From contig CP078014.1 of NCBI GenBank assembly GCA_020544565.1, forward strand, positions 502,574-566,573: 64,000 nucleotides of DNA, given 5' to 3'. Both the position numbers and the translations under genes were made by a program. The notes under the pieces were generated by a model that saw nothing but the letters and a program-made list of their open reading frames with translations, searched no databases and was not told the origin of the DNA. The first letter of the stretch is position 1. Every line of letters begins with the position of its first letter. This DNA comes from Bradyrhizobiaceae bacterium (lineage in GTDB: Bacteria; Pseudomonadota; Alphaproteobacteria; Rhizobiales; Xanthobacteraceae). Below are positions 8,913 through 17,417 of the stretch, piece after piece.

Positions 8913-9398
8913 ATGGCCAAGGTTTCACTGATCGTGAACGGCAATCCCGTGACGGCCAATATCGATCCGCGCACGTTGCTGGTTCAGTTCCTGCGCGAGA
9001 ATCTGAAGCTGACCGGCACCCATGTCGGCTGCGATACCTCGCAATGCGGCGCGTGCGTGGTCCATCTCGACGGCAAGGCGGTGAAATCCTGCACCACCCT
9101 TGCAGTGATGGCCGACGGCCATGAGGTCCGCACTATCGAGGGACTCGCCGCCGCCGGCGCGCCGCTGCACCCGATGCAGGAAGCGTTTCGCGAGCATCAC
9201 GGCCTGCAATGCGGTTTCTGCACCCCGGGCATGATCATGACCGCGGTCGATCTCGTGCACCGCAAGGGCCACGATCTCTCCGATGAACTGATCCGCGAGG
9301 AACTCGAAGGCAATCTGTGCCGCTGCACCGGCTATCAGAACATTGTCGCTTCCATCGCGGCCGGCGCCAGGGCGATGGCGAAATCCGATCTCGCATAA
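8913..9398 (+). CDS. coxS: [2Fe-2S] small subunit of a molybdenum hydroxylase (CoxS-like)
   Basis: This 161-residue iron-sulfur subunit is of the xanthine oxidase/CO dehydrogenase family. The plant-type [2Fe-2S] ligands are C40, C45, C48 and C60 (in CDTSQCGAC and KSC), and the second cluster ligands are C100, C103, C136 and C138 (CGFC and CRC). All eight cysteines are present, so both clusters should form and carry electrons from the molybdenum site toward FAD. An in-frame start at 8892 is possible. The next gene is the FAD subunit, 18 bp downstream; the large subunit that usually lies between them is absent. Substrate is therefore unknown; the name does not imply CO oxidation. Confidence 0.9.
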   Translation: MAKVSLIVNGNPVTANIDPRTLLVQFLRENLKLTGTHVGCDTSQCGACVVHLDGKAVKSCTTLAVMADGHEVRTIEGLAAAGAPLHPMQEAFREHHGLQCGFCTPGMIMTAVDLVHRKGHDLSDELIREELEGNLCRCTGYQNIVASIAAGARAMAKSDLA

Positions 9399-9416
9399 GG
9401 CAGCGAAAGTCCCGCC

Positions 9417-10223
9417 ATGTATGAATTCAAATATCATCGTCCGGGGACCGTGCGGCAGGCCGCCAATCTTCTACTCAAGAACGAGGACGCCAAGCTGATC
9501 GCGGGCGGCCACACGCTGGTGCCGGTGATGAAACAGCGGCTCGCCGGGCCGCCGCATCTGGTGGATCTGTCGCATGTCGCCGGTCTCAACGGCATCGAGA
9601 TGAAGGGCCGCAGTCTGGTGATCGGCGCCACTGCCACCCATGCCGAGGTGGCGAATTCCGCCGTCGTCGGTGAAGCCATTCCGGCGCTGGCCGAACTGGC
9701 CGGCCTGATCGGCGATCCGGCCGTGCGTCACAGGGGCACCATCGGCGGCTCCCTCGCCAATAACGATCCCACCGCGGATTATCCCGCGGCGGTGATGGCG
9801 CTCGGCGCCACCATCGTCACCAACAAGCGCAGGCTGAAGCCCGAGGAGTATTTCCAGGGCCTGTTCTCGACGGCGCTGGAGCCCGACGAGATCATCACCC
9901 GGGTGATGTTCCCGCTGCCGAAGAAGGCCGCCTACCAGAAATTCCGCAATCAGGCGTCGCGCTATGCGCTGGTCGGCGTGTTCGTCGCGCGGCGTCCGTC
10001 GGATGTGCGCGTCGCGGTGACGGGGGCGGGCAGCGACGGCGTGTTCCGCGTCACCGCTTTCGAGGAGGCGCTGAAAAAGCGCTTCTCGGCGAAGGCGCTC
10101 GACGGTCTCACCCTGCCGCCGGACGGACTGAACGACGACATCCACGGCAGCGCCGCGTATCGCGCGCATCTGATCGGCGTGCTGGCGCGGCGCGCCGTCG
10201 CAGCCGCCACCGCGAAAAACTAA
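9417..10223 (+). CDS. coxM: FAD-binding medium subunit of a molybdenum hydroxylase (CoxM-like)
   Basis: This 268-residue protein is of the FAD-binding family of molybdopterin dehydrogenases. Its flavin motifs are AGGHTLVPVMK near residue 31 (the AGGHS-type pyrophosphate loop) and TIGGSLANNDPTADYPAAV near residue 108 (TIGG-type). The C-terminal CO dehydrogenase flavoprotein domain follows. It would pass electrons from the [2Fe-2S] subunit to an acceptor. It starts 18 bp after coxS and ends 17 bp before coxD, in a tight operon, but lacks its catalytic partner in this window. Confidence 0.9.
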   Translation: MYEFKYHRPGTVRQAANLLLKNEDAKLIAGGHTLVPVMKQRLAGPPHLVDLSHVAGLNGIEMKGRSLVIGATATHAEVANSAVVGEAIPALAELAGLIGDPAVRHRGTIGGSLANNDPTADYPAAVMALGATIVTNKRRLKPEEYFQGLFSTALEPDEIITRVMFPLPKKAAYQKFRNQASRYALVGVFVARRPSDVRVAVTGAGSDGVFRVTAFEEALKKRFSAKALDGLTLPPDGLNDDIHGSAAYRAHLIGVLARRAVAAATAKN

Positions 10224-10240
10224 ATCAGGAGCGAGCGCGG

Positions 10241-11149
10241 ATGAGCCAGATTCCAGCGTCGGTCGATGCAACGCTCGATCTGCTAACTAGCCGCGGCTAT
10301 CTCGCCGAGCGTTCGCTCGCCACCGTGGTGTATCTGTCATTGCGCATGGGCCGTCCGCTGTTTCTCGAAGGCGAGGCCGGCGTCGGCAAGACCGAGATCG
10401 CCAAGGTGCTGGCGGCGGCGCTGGGCCGCAAATTGATCCGCCTGCAATGTTACGAGGGCCTCGACGTCGCTTCCGCCGTCTACGAGTGGAACAGTGCGGC
10501 GCAGATGATCGCCATTCGCCTCGCCGAGGCCGGCGGCGAGACCGACCGCGACCAGTTGGCCGCCGATATCTTCGCGGACAAGTATCTCATCAAGCGTCCG
10601 CTATTGCAGGCGCTGGAGCCGGACGTCGCCGGCCCGCCGGTACTGCTGATCGACGAACTCGACCGCGCCGACGAGGCGTTCGAGGCCTATCTGCTCGAAA
10701 TCCTCAGCGACTTCCAGGTCACGATCCCGGAATTCGGCACGGTGAAGGCACAGCAAGCGCCGATCGTCATCGTCACCTCGAACCGCACCCGCGAGATTCA
10801 CGACGCGCTCAAGCGCCGCTGCCTCTATCACTGGGTCGATTATCCGTCCGCCGAGCGCGAACTCGCCATCGTCAAGTCGCGGGTGCCGGGGATCGGCGCG
10901 AAGCTGTCGCAGCAGGTGGTCGGCTTCGTGCAGGCGCTGCGCGCGCAGGACCTGTTCAAGGTGCCGGGGGTGGCCGAGACCATCGACTGGGCCACCGCGC
11001 TCACCGAACTCGATGCCCGCGCGCTGACGCCGCAGGTGGTCGGCGATACGCTCGGCGCGCTGTTGAAGTATCAGGACGACATTGCCCGCATGCAGGGGCC
11101 CGCCCTCGACAAGGTGATCAAGGAAGCCGTCAGCGATCCGGCGGCGTGA
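10241..11149 (+). CDS. coxD: MoxR-family AAA+ ATPase CoxD
   Basis: This 302-residue AAA+ ATPase has Walker A GEAGVGKTE near residue 44, Walker B VLLIDELDRADEAFEAYLLEIL and sensor 1 region IVIVTSNRTREIHDALKRRC, which together identify the MoxR/CoxD group. In the Oligotropha CO dehydrogenase system CoxD is a chaperone needed to build the sulfur-containing CuMoO2 site. Here it is directly followed by the VWA protein CoxE, its usual partner. The role in this organism is inferred to be maturation of a molybdenum hydroxylase. Confidence 0.9.
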   Translation: MSQIPASVDATLDLLTSRGYLAERSLATVVYLSLRMGRPLFLEGEAGVGKTEIAKVLAAALGRKLIRLQCYEGLDVASAVYEWNSAAQMIAIRLAEAGGETDRDQLAADIFADKYLIKRPLLQALEPDVAGPPVLLIDELDRADEAFEAYLLEILSDFQVTIPEFGTVKAQQAPIVIVTSNRTREIHDALKRRCLYHWVDYPSAERELAIVKSRVPGIGAKLSQQVVGFVQALRAQDLFKVPGVAETIDWATALTELDARALTPQVVGDTLGALLKYQDDIARMQGPALDKVIKEAVSDPAA

Positions 11150-11168
11150 AGACGATCCGGGAAGTATC

Positions 11169-12383
11169 ATGACCGGTGACAGGATGCCGAACGAACGCGA
11201 TATTCCGGGCGGCGGGCTGATGGCCGACAATGTGATCGGCTTCGCCCGCGCGTTGCGCGTTGCCGGCCTGCCGATCGGTCCCGGCGCGGTGATCGATGCC
11301 CTGAAGGCGATGCAACTGATCGACATCGGCAACCGCGCCGACCTGTTCGCCACGCTGGAGGCGATCTTCGTCAAGCGCCGCGAGCACGCGCTGGTGTTCG
11401 CGCAGGCATTCGAGCTGTTTTTCCGCCGCGCGGAGGGCACCGAGCACATGCTGGATTCGGTGCCGCTGCCGCCTGAGGCGCAGAAGCCGCCGCCGCCGGC
11501 CTCGCGGCGGGTGCAGGAAGCCTTCGCGCAGAGCCGGGACATCGTCGATGCGCCGCAGATCGAGGAGAAGAACGTCGAGCTTTCGGTGTCGGACCGCGAG
11601 GTGCTGCAGCGCAAGGATTTTGCGCAGATGAGTGCCGCCGAGATCGCCGAGGCCGCGCGCGCCATTGCGCAGATGAAGCTGCCGCAGGCCGAACTGCGCA
11701 CGCGCCGCTTCGCGCCGGATGCGCGGGGCGCGCGGCTCGACCTGCGCCGCACGCTGCGCGGCAGCCTGCGCACCGGCGGGGAGATCGTGAAATTTCACCG
11801 CCTCGGCCGCCTCGACAAGCCGGCGCCGATCGTGGCGCTGCTGGATATTTCCGGCTCGATGACCGACTACACCCGGCTGTTCCTGCAGTTTCTGCATGCC
11901 ATCACCGATGCGCGCAAGCGCGTCTCAGTGTTCCTGTTCGGTACGCGGCTGACCAACGTCACCCGCGCGCTGCGTGCGCGCGATCCCGACGAGGCGCTGG
12001 CGGCATGCTCGTCGAGCGTCGAGGACTGGGCGGGGGGCACGCGGATCGCCACGTCGCTGCACAATTTCAACAATCTGTGGGGCCGGCGCGTGCTCGGGCA
12101 GGGCGCTATCGTGCTGCTGATCTCCGACGGGCTGGAGCGGGAGGCGGATTCCCGGCTGGAATTCGAGATGGACCGGCTGCACCGCTCCTGCCGCCGCCTG
12201 ATCTGGCTCAATCCGCTGCTGCGGTTCGACGGGTTCGAGCCCAAGGCGCAGGGTATCAAAATGATGCTGCCGCATGTTGATGAATTCCGCCCAGTGCATA
12301 ATCTTAAGTCCATGGAGGGGCTGGTCGCCGCGCTGTCGTCCGACCCGATGCCGCGCCGCTTCGAGACCCGCTCCGCAGCCTGA
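11169..12383 (+). CDS. coxE: VWA-domain protein CoxE
   Basis: This 404-residue protein of the CoxE family has a von Willebrand A domain in its C-terminal half. The MIDAS motif appears as DISGSMTDYT near residue 223 with SDGLERE near residue 318. The N-terminal half contains a CoxE-type region (VIGFARALRVAGLPIGPG) and a proline-rich linker. MoxR ATPase plus VWA protein is a standard chaperone pair, and CoxE is thought to work with CoxD in metal-site assembly. It lies 19 bp after coxD and 3 bp before the XdhC N-terminal gene. Confidence 0.88.
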   Translation: MTGDRMPNERDIPGGGLMADNVIGFARALRVAGLPIGPGAVIDALKAMQLIDIGNRADLFATLEAIFVKRREHALVFAQAFELFFRRAEGTEHMLDSVPLPPEAQKPPPPASRRVQEAFAQSRDIVDAPQIEEKNVELSVSDREVLQRKDFAQMSAAEIAEAARAIAQMKLPQAELRTRRFAPDARGARLDLRRTLRGSLRTGGEIVKFHRLGRLDKPAPIVALLDISGSMTDYTRLFLQFLHAITDARKRVSVFLFGTRLTNVTRALRARDPDEALAACSSSVEDWAGGTRIATSLHNFNNLWGRRVLGQGAIVLLISDGLEREADSRLEFEMDRLHRSCRRLIWLNPLLRFDGFEPKAQGIKMMLPHVDEFRPVHNLKSMEGLVAALSSDPMPRRFETRSAA

Positions 12384-12386
12384 GGA

Positions 12387-12725
12387 ATGTCCACCATGCT
12401 CGACCGCGACGAAGACATCCTGAAAGCCGCCGAGGGCTGGATCAAATCCGGTCACGGCGTCGCGCTGGCTACCGTGGTCCAGACCTGGGGCTCCGCGCCC
12501 CGTCCGGCGGGATCGAGCCTCGTCATCAACGACGACGGCACGTTCCTTGGCTCGGTGTCCGGCGGCTGCGTCGAAGGCGCGGTGGTGACCGAGGCGCTCG
12601 ACGTGATCGCGAGCGGAAAGCCCAAGATGCTGGAATTCGGCGTCGCCGACGAGACCGCCTGGAATGTCGGGCTGTCGTGCGGCGGCACGATTCGCGTTTT
12701 CGTCGAGAAGGTGGACCGATCTTGA
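12387..12725 (+). CDS. XdhC N-terminal-domain protein (CoxF/CoxI type)
   Basis: This 112-residue protein consists only of the N-terminal XdhC/CoxI domain, with WIKSGHGVALATVVQTWGSAPRPAG and the glycine-cysteine motif GSVSGGCVEGAV near residue 53, plus the second cysteine motif GLSCGGTIRVF near residue 95. XdhC proteins bind sulfurated molybdopterin cofactor and deliver it to the hydroxylase. The Rossmann domain that completes a normal XdhC is encoded by the next gene, so the protein is split in two. The stop TGA overlaps the TTG start of that gene. Confidence 0.85.
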   Translation: MSTMLDRDEDILKAAEGWIKSGHGVALATVVQTWGSAPRPAGSSLVINDDGTFLGSVSGGCVEGAVVTEALDVIASGKPKMLEFGVADETAWNVGLSCGGTIRVFVEKVDRS

Positions 12726-13432
12726 AACACGATACGCTGTCAGAACTGAACGCCGAGCGCGCCGCCCGCCGCGCCGTCATTGTCGTCACCGATGTGGAGA
12801 GCGGCGAGCAGCGCCTGATCAAGGCCGCCGCCATCGCTGCCGACCCGCTCCATGACGAACTCGACAAGCACCTGCGCATGGGCAAGAGCGGGATGATCGA
12901 GGTCGACGGCAGGAAGCTGTTCCTGAACGTCTACGCGCCGACGGCCCGCCTCGTCATCATCGGCGCGGTCCATATCAGCCAGGCGCTGGCGCCAATGGCG
13001 CAATCGCTCGGCTACGATGTCTATGTGATCGATCCGCGCACGGCGTTCGCGTCGCCGGAGCGCTTTCCGGACATTCCCCTGTTCGCGGACTGGCCGGACG
13101 TGGCGCTGCCGCCGCTCAACATCGATCGCTACACGGCGTTCGTGGCGCTGACCCACGATCCCAAGATCGACGATCCGGCGCTGCTGCACGCGCTGTCGCG
13201 CGACTGCTTCTACATCGGCGCGCTCGGCTCACGCAAAACCCATGGCAAGCGTCTCGATCGGCTGCGGGCCCAGGGCGTCAGCGAGGCAGCGCTGTCGCGC
13301 ATCTGCGCCCCGATCGGATTGCATATCGGTGCGGTCTCGCCAGCGGAGATCGCAGTTGCTATCATGGGAGAAATCACGGCCCGGCTGCGGTTGCCGGCCG
13401 AGGCCCAACCCAAGGCAAAGTCAGCGGCATGA
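12722..13432 (+). CDS. XdhC C-terminal Rossmann-domain protein (CoxF/CoxI type)
   Basis: This 236-residue protein starts at a TTG (12722-12724) overlapping the preceding stop as TTGA; no ATG in frame gives the full domain. Residues 1-70 resemble a degenerate XdhC N-terminal segment (VVTDVESGEQRLIK). Residues 75-220 form the XdhC Rossmann domain, with LVIIGAVHISQALAPMAQSLGYDVYVIDPR and FYIGALGSRKTHGKRL. Together with the upstream 112-residue protein it should handle cofactor sulfuration and insertion. The stop overlaps the ATG of the following fusion gene. Confidence 0.85.
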   Translation: MKHDTLSELNAERAARRAVIVVTDVESGEQRLIKAAAIAADPLHDELDKHLRMGKSGMIEVDGRKLFLNVYAPTARLVIIGAVHISQALAPMAQSLGYDVYVIDPRTAFASPERFPDIPLFADWPDVALPPLNIDRYTAFVALTHDPKIDDPALLHALSRDCFYIGALGSRKTHGKRLDRLRAQGVSEAALSRICAPIGLHIGAVSPAEIAVAIMGEITARLRLPAEAQPKAKSAA

Positions 13433-15057
13433 AGTTTGGTCCCGTCACACCGGAAGAAGGGCTCGGAGGCGTCACGGTTCACGCCATCCGGCAGGGCGGG
13501 CTCGTTCTCAAGAAGGGCACCGTGATCGGTCCGGCGGAAGTGGCCGCGCTGAAGCAGGCGGACGTCAAGGAAATCGTCGTCGCCCGGCTCGACAAGGGCG
13601 ATGTCTCCGAGGACGAGGCCGCCGCCAGTATCGCCCGGGCGGTGGCCGGCGAGGGCGTCATGGTGGAGCGCGCGTTCACCGGCCGCGCCAACCTGTTCGC
13701 CGCCGAAGCTGGCGTGCTGATGGTGGATCGCGACGCGGTCACCCGCATCAACCGGGTGGACGAGGCGGTCACCTTCGCCACGCTGCCCGAGTTCAAGGCG
13801 GTGGTGCCCGGCGAGATGATCGCGACGGTGAAGATCATTCCCTTCGGCATCGAAGCCACGCTGCGCGACAAGGCGGTGGCCGCCGTCGCCGGCAGGCGGA
13901 TGAGCGTGGCGCCGTTCAAGATCAAGCGCGTCGGCGTGGTGTCCACGTTGCTGCCGGGCCTCGCTCCGAAGGTGATCGAGAAGACGCTGCACGTCACCGC
14001 CGAACGGCTTGAACCGGCAGGCGCGCGCATTATCGCCGAGCGCCGCGTGCCTCACGACGAGAAGGCGCTGGCGCCGGCCATCGAGGAACTGCTGGCGCTC
14101 GGCGCCGAACTGGTGCTGGTGTTCGGCGCATCCGCCATCGCCGACCGGCGCGACGTGATCCCGGCCGCCATCGAGCAGGTCGGCGGCGCGGTCGAGCATT
14201 TCGGCATGCCGGTCGATCCCGGCAACCTGATGCTGATCGGCCGGGTGGGCGAAAAGGCGGTGCTGGGCGCGCCGGGCTGCGCGCGCTCGCCCAAGGAGAA
14301 CGGTTTCGACTGGGTGCTGACGCGCCTCTTGGCCGATCTGCCGGTGACGCGCGATGACGTGACCGCGATGGGGGTCGGTGGGCTGTTGATGGAAATCGTC
14401 ACCCGGCCGCAGCCGCGCGTGGCGGAGGCCGAAAAGGACGCGAAGAACGTCGCCGCCATCGTCCTCGCCGCGGGGCGTTCGACCCGCATGGGCGGCCCCA
14501 ACAAGCTGCTGGCGGAATTGAACGGCAAGGCGCTGGTGCGCATCGTCGCCGAACAGGCGCTGGCCTCGAAGGCGTCGTCGGTGATCGTGGTCACCGGGCA
14601 TCAGAGCGCCGAGGTGCAGGCCGCGCTGCGCGGACTTGACGTTAAATTCGTCCACAATCCGCGCTTTGCCGAGGGCCTTGCGACCTCGGTCAAGACCGGT
14701 ATCGGCGCGGTGCCGGACAGCGCCAGCGGCGCGGTGGTGTGCCTCGGCGACATGCCGCTGATCGACGCCATGCTGATCGATCGCCTCATTCAGGCGTTCG
14801 CTCCGGAGCGCGGCTCCCTGATCGCGGTGCCGATCGCGGGCGGCCGGCGCGGCAATCCCGTGCTGTGGTCGCGGCGCTTCTTCCCCGAATTGATGGCGCT
14901 CGAAGGCGATGTCGGCGCGCGGCATCTGATCGCGCAGAACATGGAAGCCGTGACCGAGGTCGAGGTCGAAGGCCATAGCGCCTTTCTCGACATCGACACG
15001 CCCGACATGCTGACCGCCGCGCGCAAGGACGGCCTGCAGCTCGTCAGCAGTTCCTGA
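13429..15057 (+). CDS. Molybdopterin-binding domain fused to MobA/MocA-like nucleotidyltransferase
   Basis: This 542-residue fusion has two parts. Residues 1-340 are a MoeA/MogA-like molybdopterin-binding module, with VHAIRQGGLVLKKGTVI and the region ELVLVFGASAIADRRDVIP. Residues 342-542 are a MobA-like NTP transferase beginning VLAAGRSTRMGGPNKLLAELNG, followed by GDMPLIDAMLIDRLI. The likely role is cytidylation of the molybdenum cofactor to the MCD form used by this hydroxylase family, as MocA does, with the first domain holding the pterin. It closes the cox-type cluster. Start overlaps the previous stop by four bases. Confidence 0.87.
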   Translation: MKFGPVTPEEGLGGVTVHAIRQGGLVLKKGTVIGPAEVAALKQADVKEIVVARLDKGDVSEDEAAASIARAVAGEGVMVERAFTGRANLFAAEAGVLMVDRDAVTRINRVDEAVTFATLPEFKAVVPGEMIATVKIIPFGIEATLRDKAVAAVAGRRMSVAPFKIKRVGVVSTLLPGLAPKVIEKTLHVTAERLEPAGARIIAERRVPHDEKALAPAIEELLALGAELVLVFGASAIADRRDVIPAAIEQVGGAVEHFGMPVDPGNLMLIGRVGEKAVLGAPGCARSPKENGFDWVLTRLLADLPVTRDDVTAMGVGGLLMEIVTRPQPRVAEAEKDAKNVAAIVLAAGRSTRMGGPNKLLAELNGKALVRIVAEQALASKASSVIVVTGHQSAEVQAALRGLDVKFVHNPRFAEGLATSVKTGIGAVPDSASGAVVCLGDMPLIDAMLIDRLIQAFAPERGSLIAVPIAGGRRGNPVLWSRRFFPELMALEGDVGARHLIAQNMEAVTEVEVEGHSAFLDIDTPDMLTAARKDGLQLVSSS

Positions 15058-15159
15058 GCCCGCCGTCGTCGCGCGCACTCTTTCCTGCGTTTCCTCTTTA
15101 TTCACCAAGTGGAAACTCCCTCCCGCTAGATTCACCATGCTGTTTCGGGGAGGGGAAAT

Positions 15160-15549
15160 GTGACGGCTTTCACCGCTGCGTGCCGCGGCGCGCTTTTCAT
15201 TGCTGCTTTGGTTTCTGCCTTTTTTGCCTTTTCCATCGTAACGCCAGCTTTGGCGGCCGGCGCGCTGGCCGTCGGCAAATGCGGCGCTTACGGGCAGGCA
15301 TTCGACTATCCGGCCGAGCAGGGCGCACGGGCGGCGGCGCTCAAGCAATGCAAGGGCGATTGCAGCGCCGTGACTATGAAGCGCGCCTGCGCCGCGTTCT
15401 CCCTCGACATGGCCAAGCCGTGCGGCGCCCACGGCTATGCGGTGGCCCCGCGGATTTCGAGCGCGCTGAATGCCGCCATGAAGAAGTGCTTCGACTTCGG
15501 CGGCAAGGAATGCGTTATCCGTACCTGGGCCTGCGACGCCCGAGGCTGA
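15160..15549 (+). CDS. Secreted DUF4189-like cysteine-containing protein
   Basis: This 129-residue protein starts at GTG (15160) after GGGGAGGGG. It has a signal peptide (hydrophobic core LFIAALVSAFFAFSIV, cleavage near LAAGA). The mature part AVGKCGAYGQAFDYP...ALKQCKGDCSAV...CAAFSLDMAKPCGAHGYAVAPR resembles the DUF4189 fold, with paired cysteines that probably form disulfides in the periplasm. The family is widespread but poorly characterised. It stands alone between the cox-type cluster and the exporter genes. Confidence 0.75.
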   Translation: MTAFTAACRGALFIAALVSAFFAFSIVTPALAAGALAVGKCGAYGQAFDYPAEQGARAAALKQCKGDCSAVTMKRACAAFSLDMAKPCGAHGYAVAPRISSALNAAMKKCFDFGGKECVIRTWACDARG

Positions 15550-15624
15550 GCGCCGGAAGCGGCCGCGACGGGCTGGGATCGTCAAACCGCGTCCTGGGCA
15601 GATTTTATTTTGATGGAAACAGAC

Positions 15625-15745
15625 ATTCCGTCATAGCCCGTCGAAGACGGGCGTGAACGCCCTTTTGTCGCCGCCGCCCGCGTCTTATTTCGTTGAAATC
15701 CCTTGGACGTGGATGCCCGGCATAACGCCGGGCATGATGGGTTGT
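15625..15745. repeat. Dispersed repeat, family E
   Basis: The element contains GACGGGCGTGAACGCCC, CGTCTTATTTCGTTGAA and GGATGCCCGGCATAACGCCGGGCATGA-type palindromes. Related copies lie at 45868-45978 and 50735-50848. The rest of the 372-bp gap (15550-15921) has no gene apart from the palindromic operator at 15894. Confidence 0.8.
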
Positions 15746-15893
15746 TGATTCCGTCAATGGAGCTTGCGCTGGCAAATCGAGCCTTGAGAGATTGGCTTGA
15801 GGGGCTGGCTTGAAGGACTGGTTTCAGACGCCGGCTTCCGACGCCAGCTTCTGGTCCAGCAGTCGATCCGGTCACGGTTTTGTTCCTTGAATA

Positions 15894-15911
15894 TGACTGA
15901 CCGGTCAGTCA
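15894..15911. promoter_or_regulatory. Perfect 18-bp palindromic operator of the TetR gene
   Basis: TGACTGACCGGTCAGTCA is a perfect palindrome ending 10 bp before the TetR ATG. The position and symmetry are typical of an autoregulatory TetR-family operator controlling the regulator and its exporter operon. No second copy was seen in the window. Confidence 0.8.
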
Positions 15912-15921
15912 TCTTAGAAAG

Positions 15922-16650
15922 ATGAGCAGAGCATCATTCAGCGATCGGGCTCCGGGGGCTCCCGGCGCTCCAGCGTCAGCCGCGAAGGATCGTGCCGGCG
16001 CGGGGCGGCCCTCCAAGGCTCCCTCCAAGGCTGCCTCCAAGCGTCCGTCCAAACGCCGGATCGGCGCCAGCGAGCGGCGGGCGGCCATTGTCGCTGCCGG
16101 TCTCGATGAATTCACCGCCAGGGGCTTCGCCGCGACCCGGCTCGACGATGTCGCCCGGCGCGCCGGCGTCGCCAAGGGCACTATCTATCTGCACTTCAAG
16201 GACAAGGAGGCGCTGTTCGAGGAACTGGTGCGCACCGCGCTCGGTCCTCTGATCGCGCGGCTCGCCGACCCGCCCACGGGCGAGGGCTCGGCGCGCGAGG
16301 CGGTGCAGGCGCTCGCGGACCTGTTCGTGCTGGAAGTGGTTGGCACCCGGCGGGGCGATCTGCTGCGGATGGTGGTTGCGGAGGGCGGCCGGTTTCCGGC
16401 GCTGGCCGATTTCTACCATCGCGAGGTGGTGGCGCATGGCCTCGCCGGCATGCGCAAGTTGATCGAACACGGCATCGCCCGCGGCGAGATCCGCAATCCG
16501 CAGATCGTGGCGTTTCCGCAACTGGTGATCGCGCCGCTGGTGGTCGCGGTGATCTGGCAGGGCCTGTTCCGGACGCAGGCGCCGCTGGATACGGCGGCGA
16601 TGCTGCGCGTTCATCTCGATCTGATCTTCACCGACGGGAGAACGGCATGA
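15922..16650 (+). CDS. TetR-family transcriptional regulator of the exporter operon
   Basis: This 242-residue regulator has an unusual 45-residue N-terminal tail rich in Ala, Pro, Lys and Ser (SKAPSKAASKRPSKRR). A TetR DNA-binding domain follows at about residues 50-100, with helix-turn-helix TRLDDVARRAGVAKGTIYLH. The C-terminal ligand domain is of the type seen in CecR/YbiH-like regulators. It overlaps the membrane-fusion gene by four bases and is preceded by a perfect palindrome, so it probably represses its own operon until a drug-like ligand binds. The arrangement resembles cecR with ybhGF and permease genes. Confidence 0.87.
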   Translation: MSRASFSDRAPGAPGAPASAAKDRAGAGRPSKAPSKAASKRPSKRRIGASERRAAIVAAGLDEFTARGFAATRLDDVARRAGVAKGTIYLHFKDKEALFEELVRTALGPLIARLADPPTGEGSAREAVQALADLFVLEVVGTRRGDLLRMVVAEGGRFPALADFYHREVVAHGLAGMRKLIEHGIARGEIRNPQIVAFPQLVIAPLVVAVIWQGLFRTQAPLDTAAMLRVHLDLIFTDGRTA

Positions 16651-17417
16651 TGGCGTCCCGAACCGTGTTTGCGCTGGCCGGCTGCGTACTGGCCGGGCTG
16701 CTCGCCGGATGCGGTCCCCAAAGAGATCCGGGATTTCAGGGCTGGGTCGAGGCCGACCTGATCTTCGTCAGTCCCGACGAGCAGGGCCGCGTGGTCAAGC
16801 TGCACGTCGCCGAGGGCGACAAGGTGGCGGTCGGCGCGCCGCTCTACGAGGTGGACGACGATCTGCAACGCGCCGATCTCAACCAGAGCAACGCGACGCT
16901 GGCCAATGCCCAGCAGATCTACGACCGCGCCGCGGCGCTGAGCAAGACCGGGGCCGGCACGCAGGCCAACCTCGATGCCGCGGTGTCGGCGCTGCGCGTG
17001 GCGGAAGCGCGGGTGAATACCTCGCAGACCAAGCTGGCGCGCCGCCGCATGGTGTCGCCGGTGGCGGGCACTATCCAGCAGATTTACTATCGCGAGGGCG
17101 AGACCGTTCCGGCGCAGCGGCCGGTAGTGTCGATCCTGCCGCCGGGTAACATGAAGGTGCGGTTCTACGTTCCGGAGCCGGTGCTGCCGAAACTGAAGGT
17201 CGGCGAGGAGGTGCGCGTCACCTGCGACGGCTGCGCCAGCGATCTCACCGCGAAAATCTATTTCATCGCGACCACGGCGGAATACACCCCGCCGGTGATC
17301 TACAGCCTCGATGAACGCTCCAAGCTGGTCTATCTCATTCAGGCGCGGCCGAACCGGCCGGAGGCCTTGCGCGTCGGACAACCCGTCAGCGTCTTCCTCC
17401 GAGGGAACGCGCCATGA
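16647..17417 (+). CDS. HlyD-family membrane fusion lipoprotein
   Basis: This 256-residue periplasmic adaptor has a lipoprotein-type signal peptide with lipobox LAGC (LLAGLLAGCG context, lipidated Cys near residue 25). The biotinyl-lipoyl-like half motif (VVKLHVAEGDKVAVGAPLYEVDD), a coiled-coil hairpin (residues 80-135) and a beta-barrel domain follow. It would link the ABC-2 exporter to an outer-membrane channel, as YbhG does. It shares four-base overlaps with the TetR gene and the ATPase gene, indicating one transcript. Confidence 0.88.
   Translation: MMASRTVFALAGCVLAGLLAGCGPQRDPGFQGWVEADLIFVSPDEQGRVVKLHVAEGDKVAVGAPLYEVDDDLQRADLNQSNATLANAQQIYDRAAALSKTGAGTQANLDAAVSALRVAEARVNTSQTKLARRRMVSPVAGTIQQIYYREGETVPAQRPVVSILPPGNMKVRFYVPEPVLPKLKVGEEVRVTCDGCASDLTAKIYFIATTAEYTPPVIYSLDERSKLVYLIQARPNRPEALRVGQPVSVFLRGNAP

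Noticed and set aside
8257..15057. Functional CO dehydrogenase operon
   Set aside because: The large subunit with the CuMo site is missing, and S and M subunits alone do not show the substrate.
13210..15585. 791-codon minus-strand frame over the molybdopterin-binding fusion
   Set aside because: No domain pattern, antisense to a well-supported gene with overlapping operon starts.
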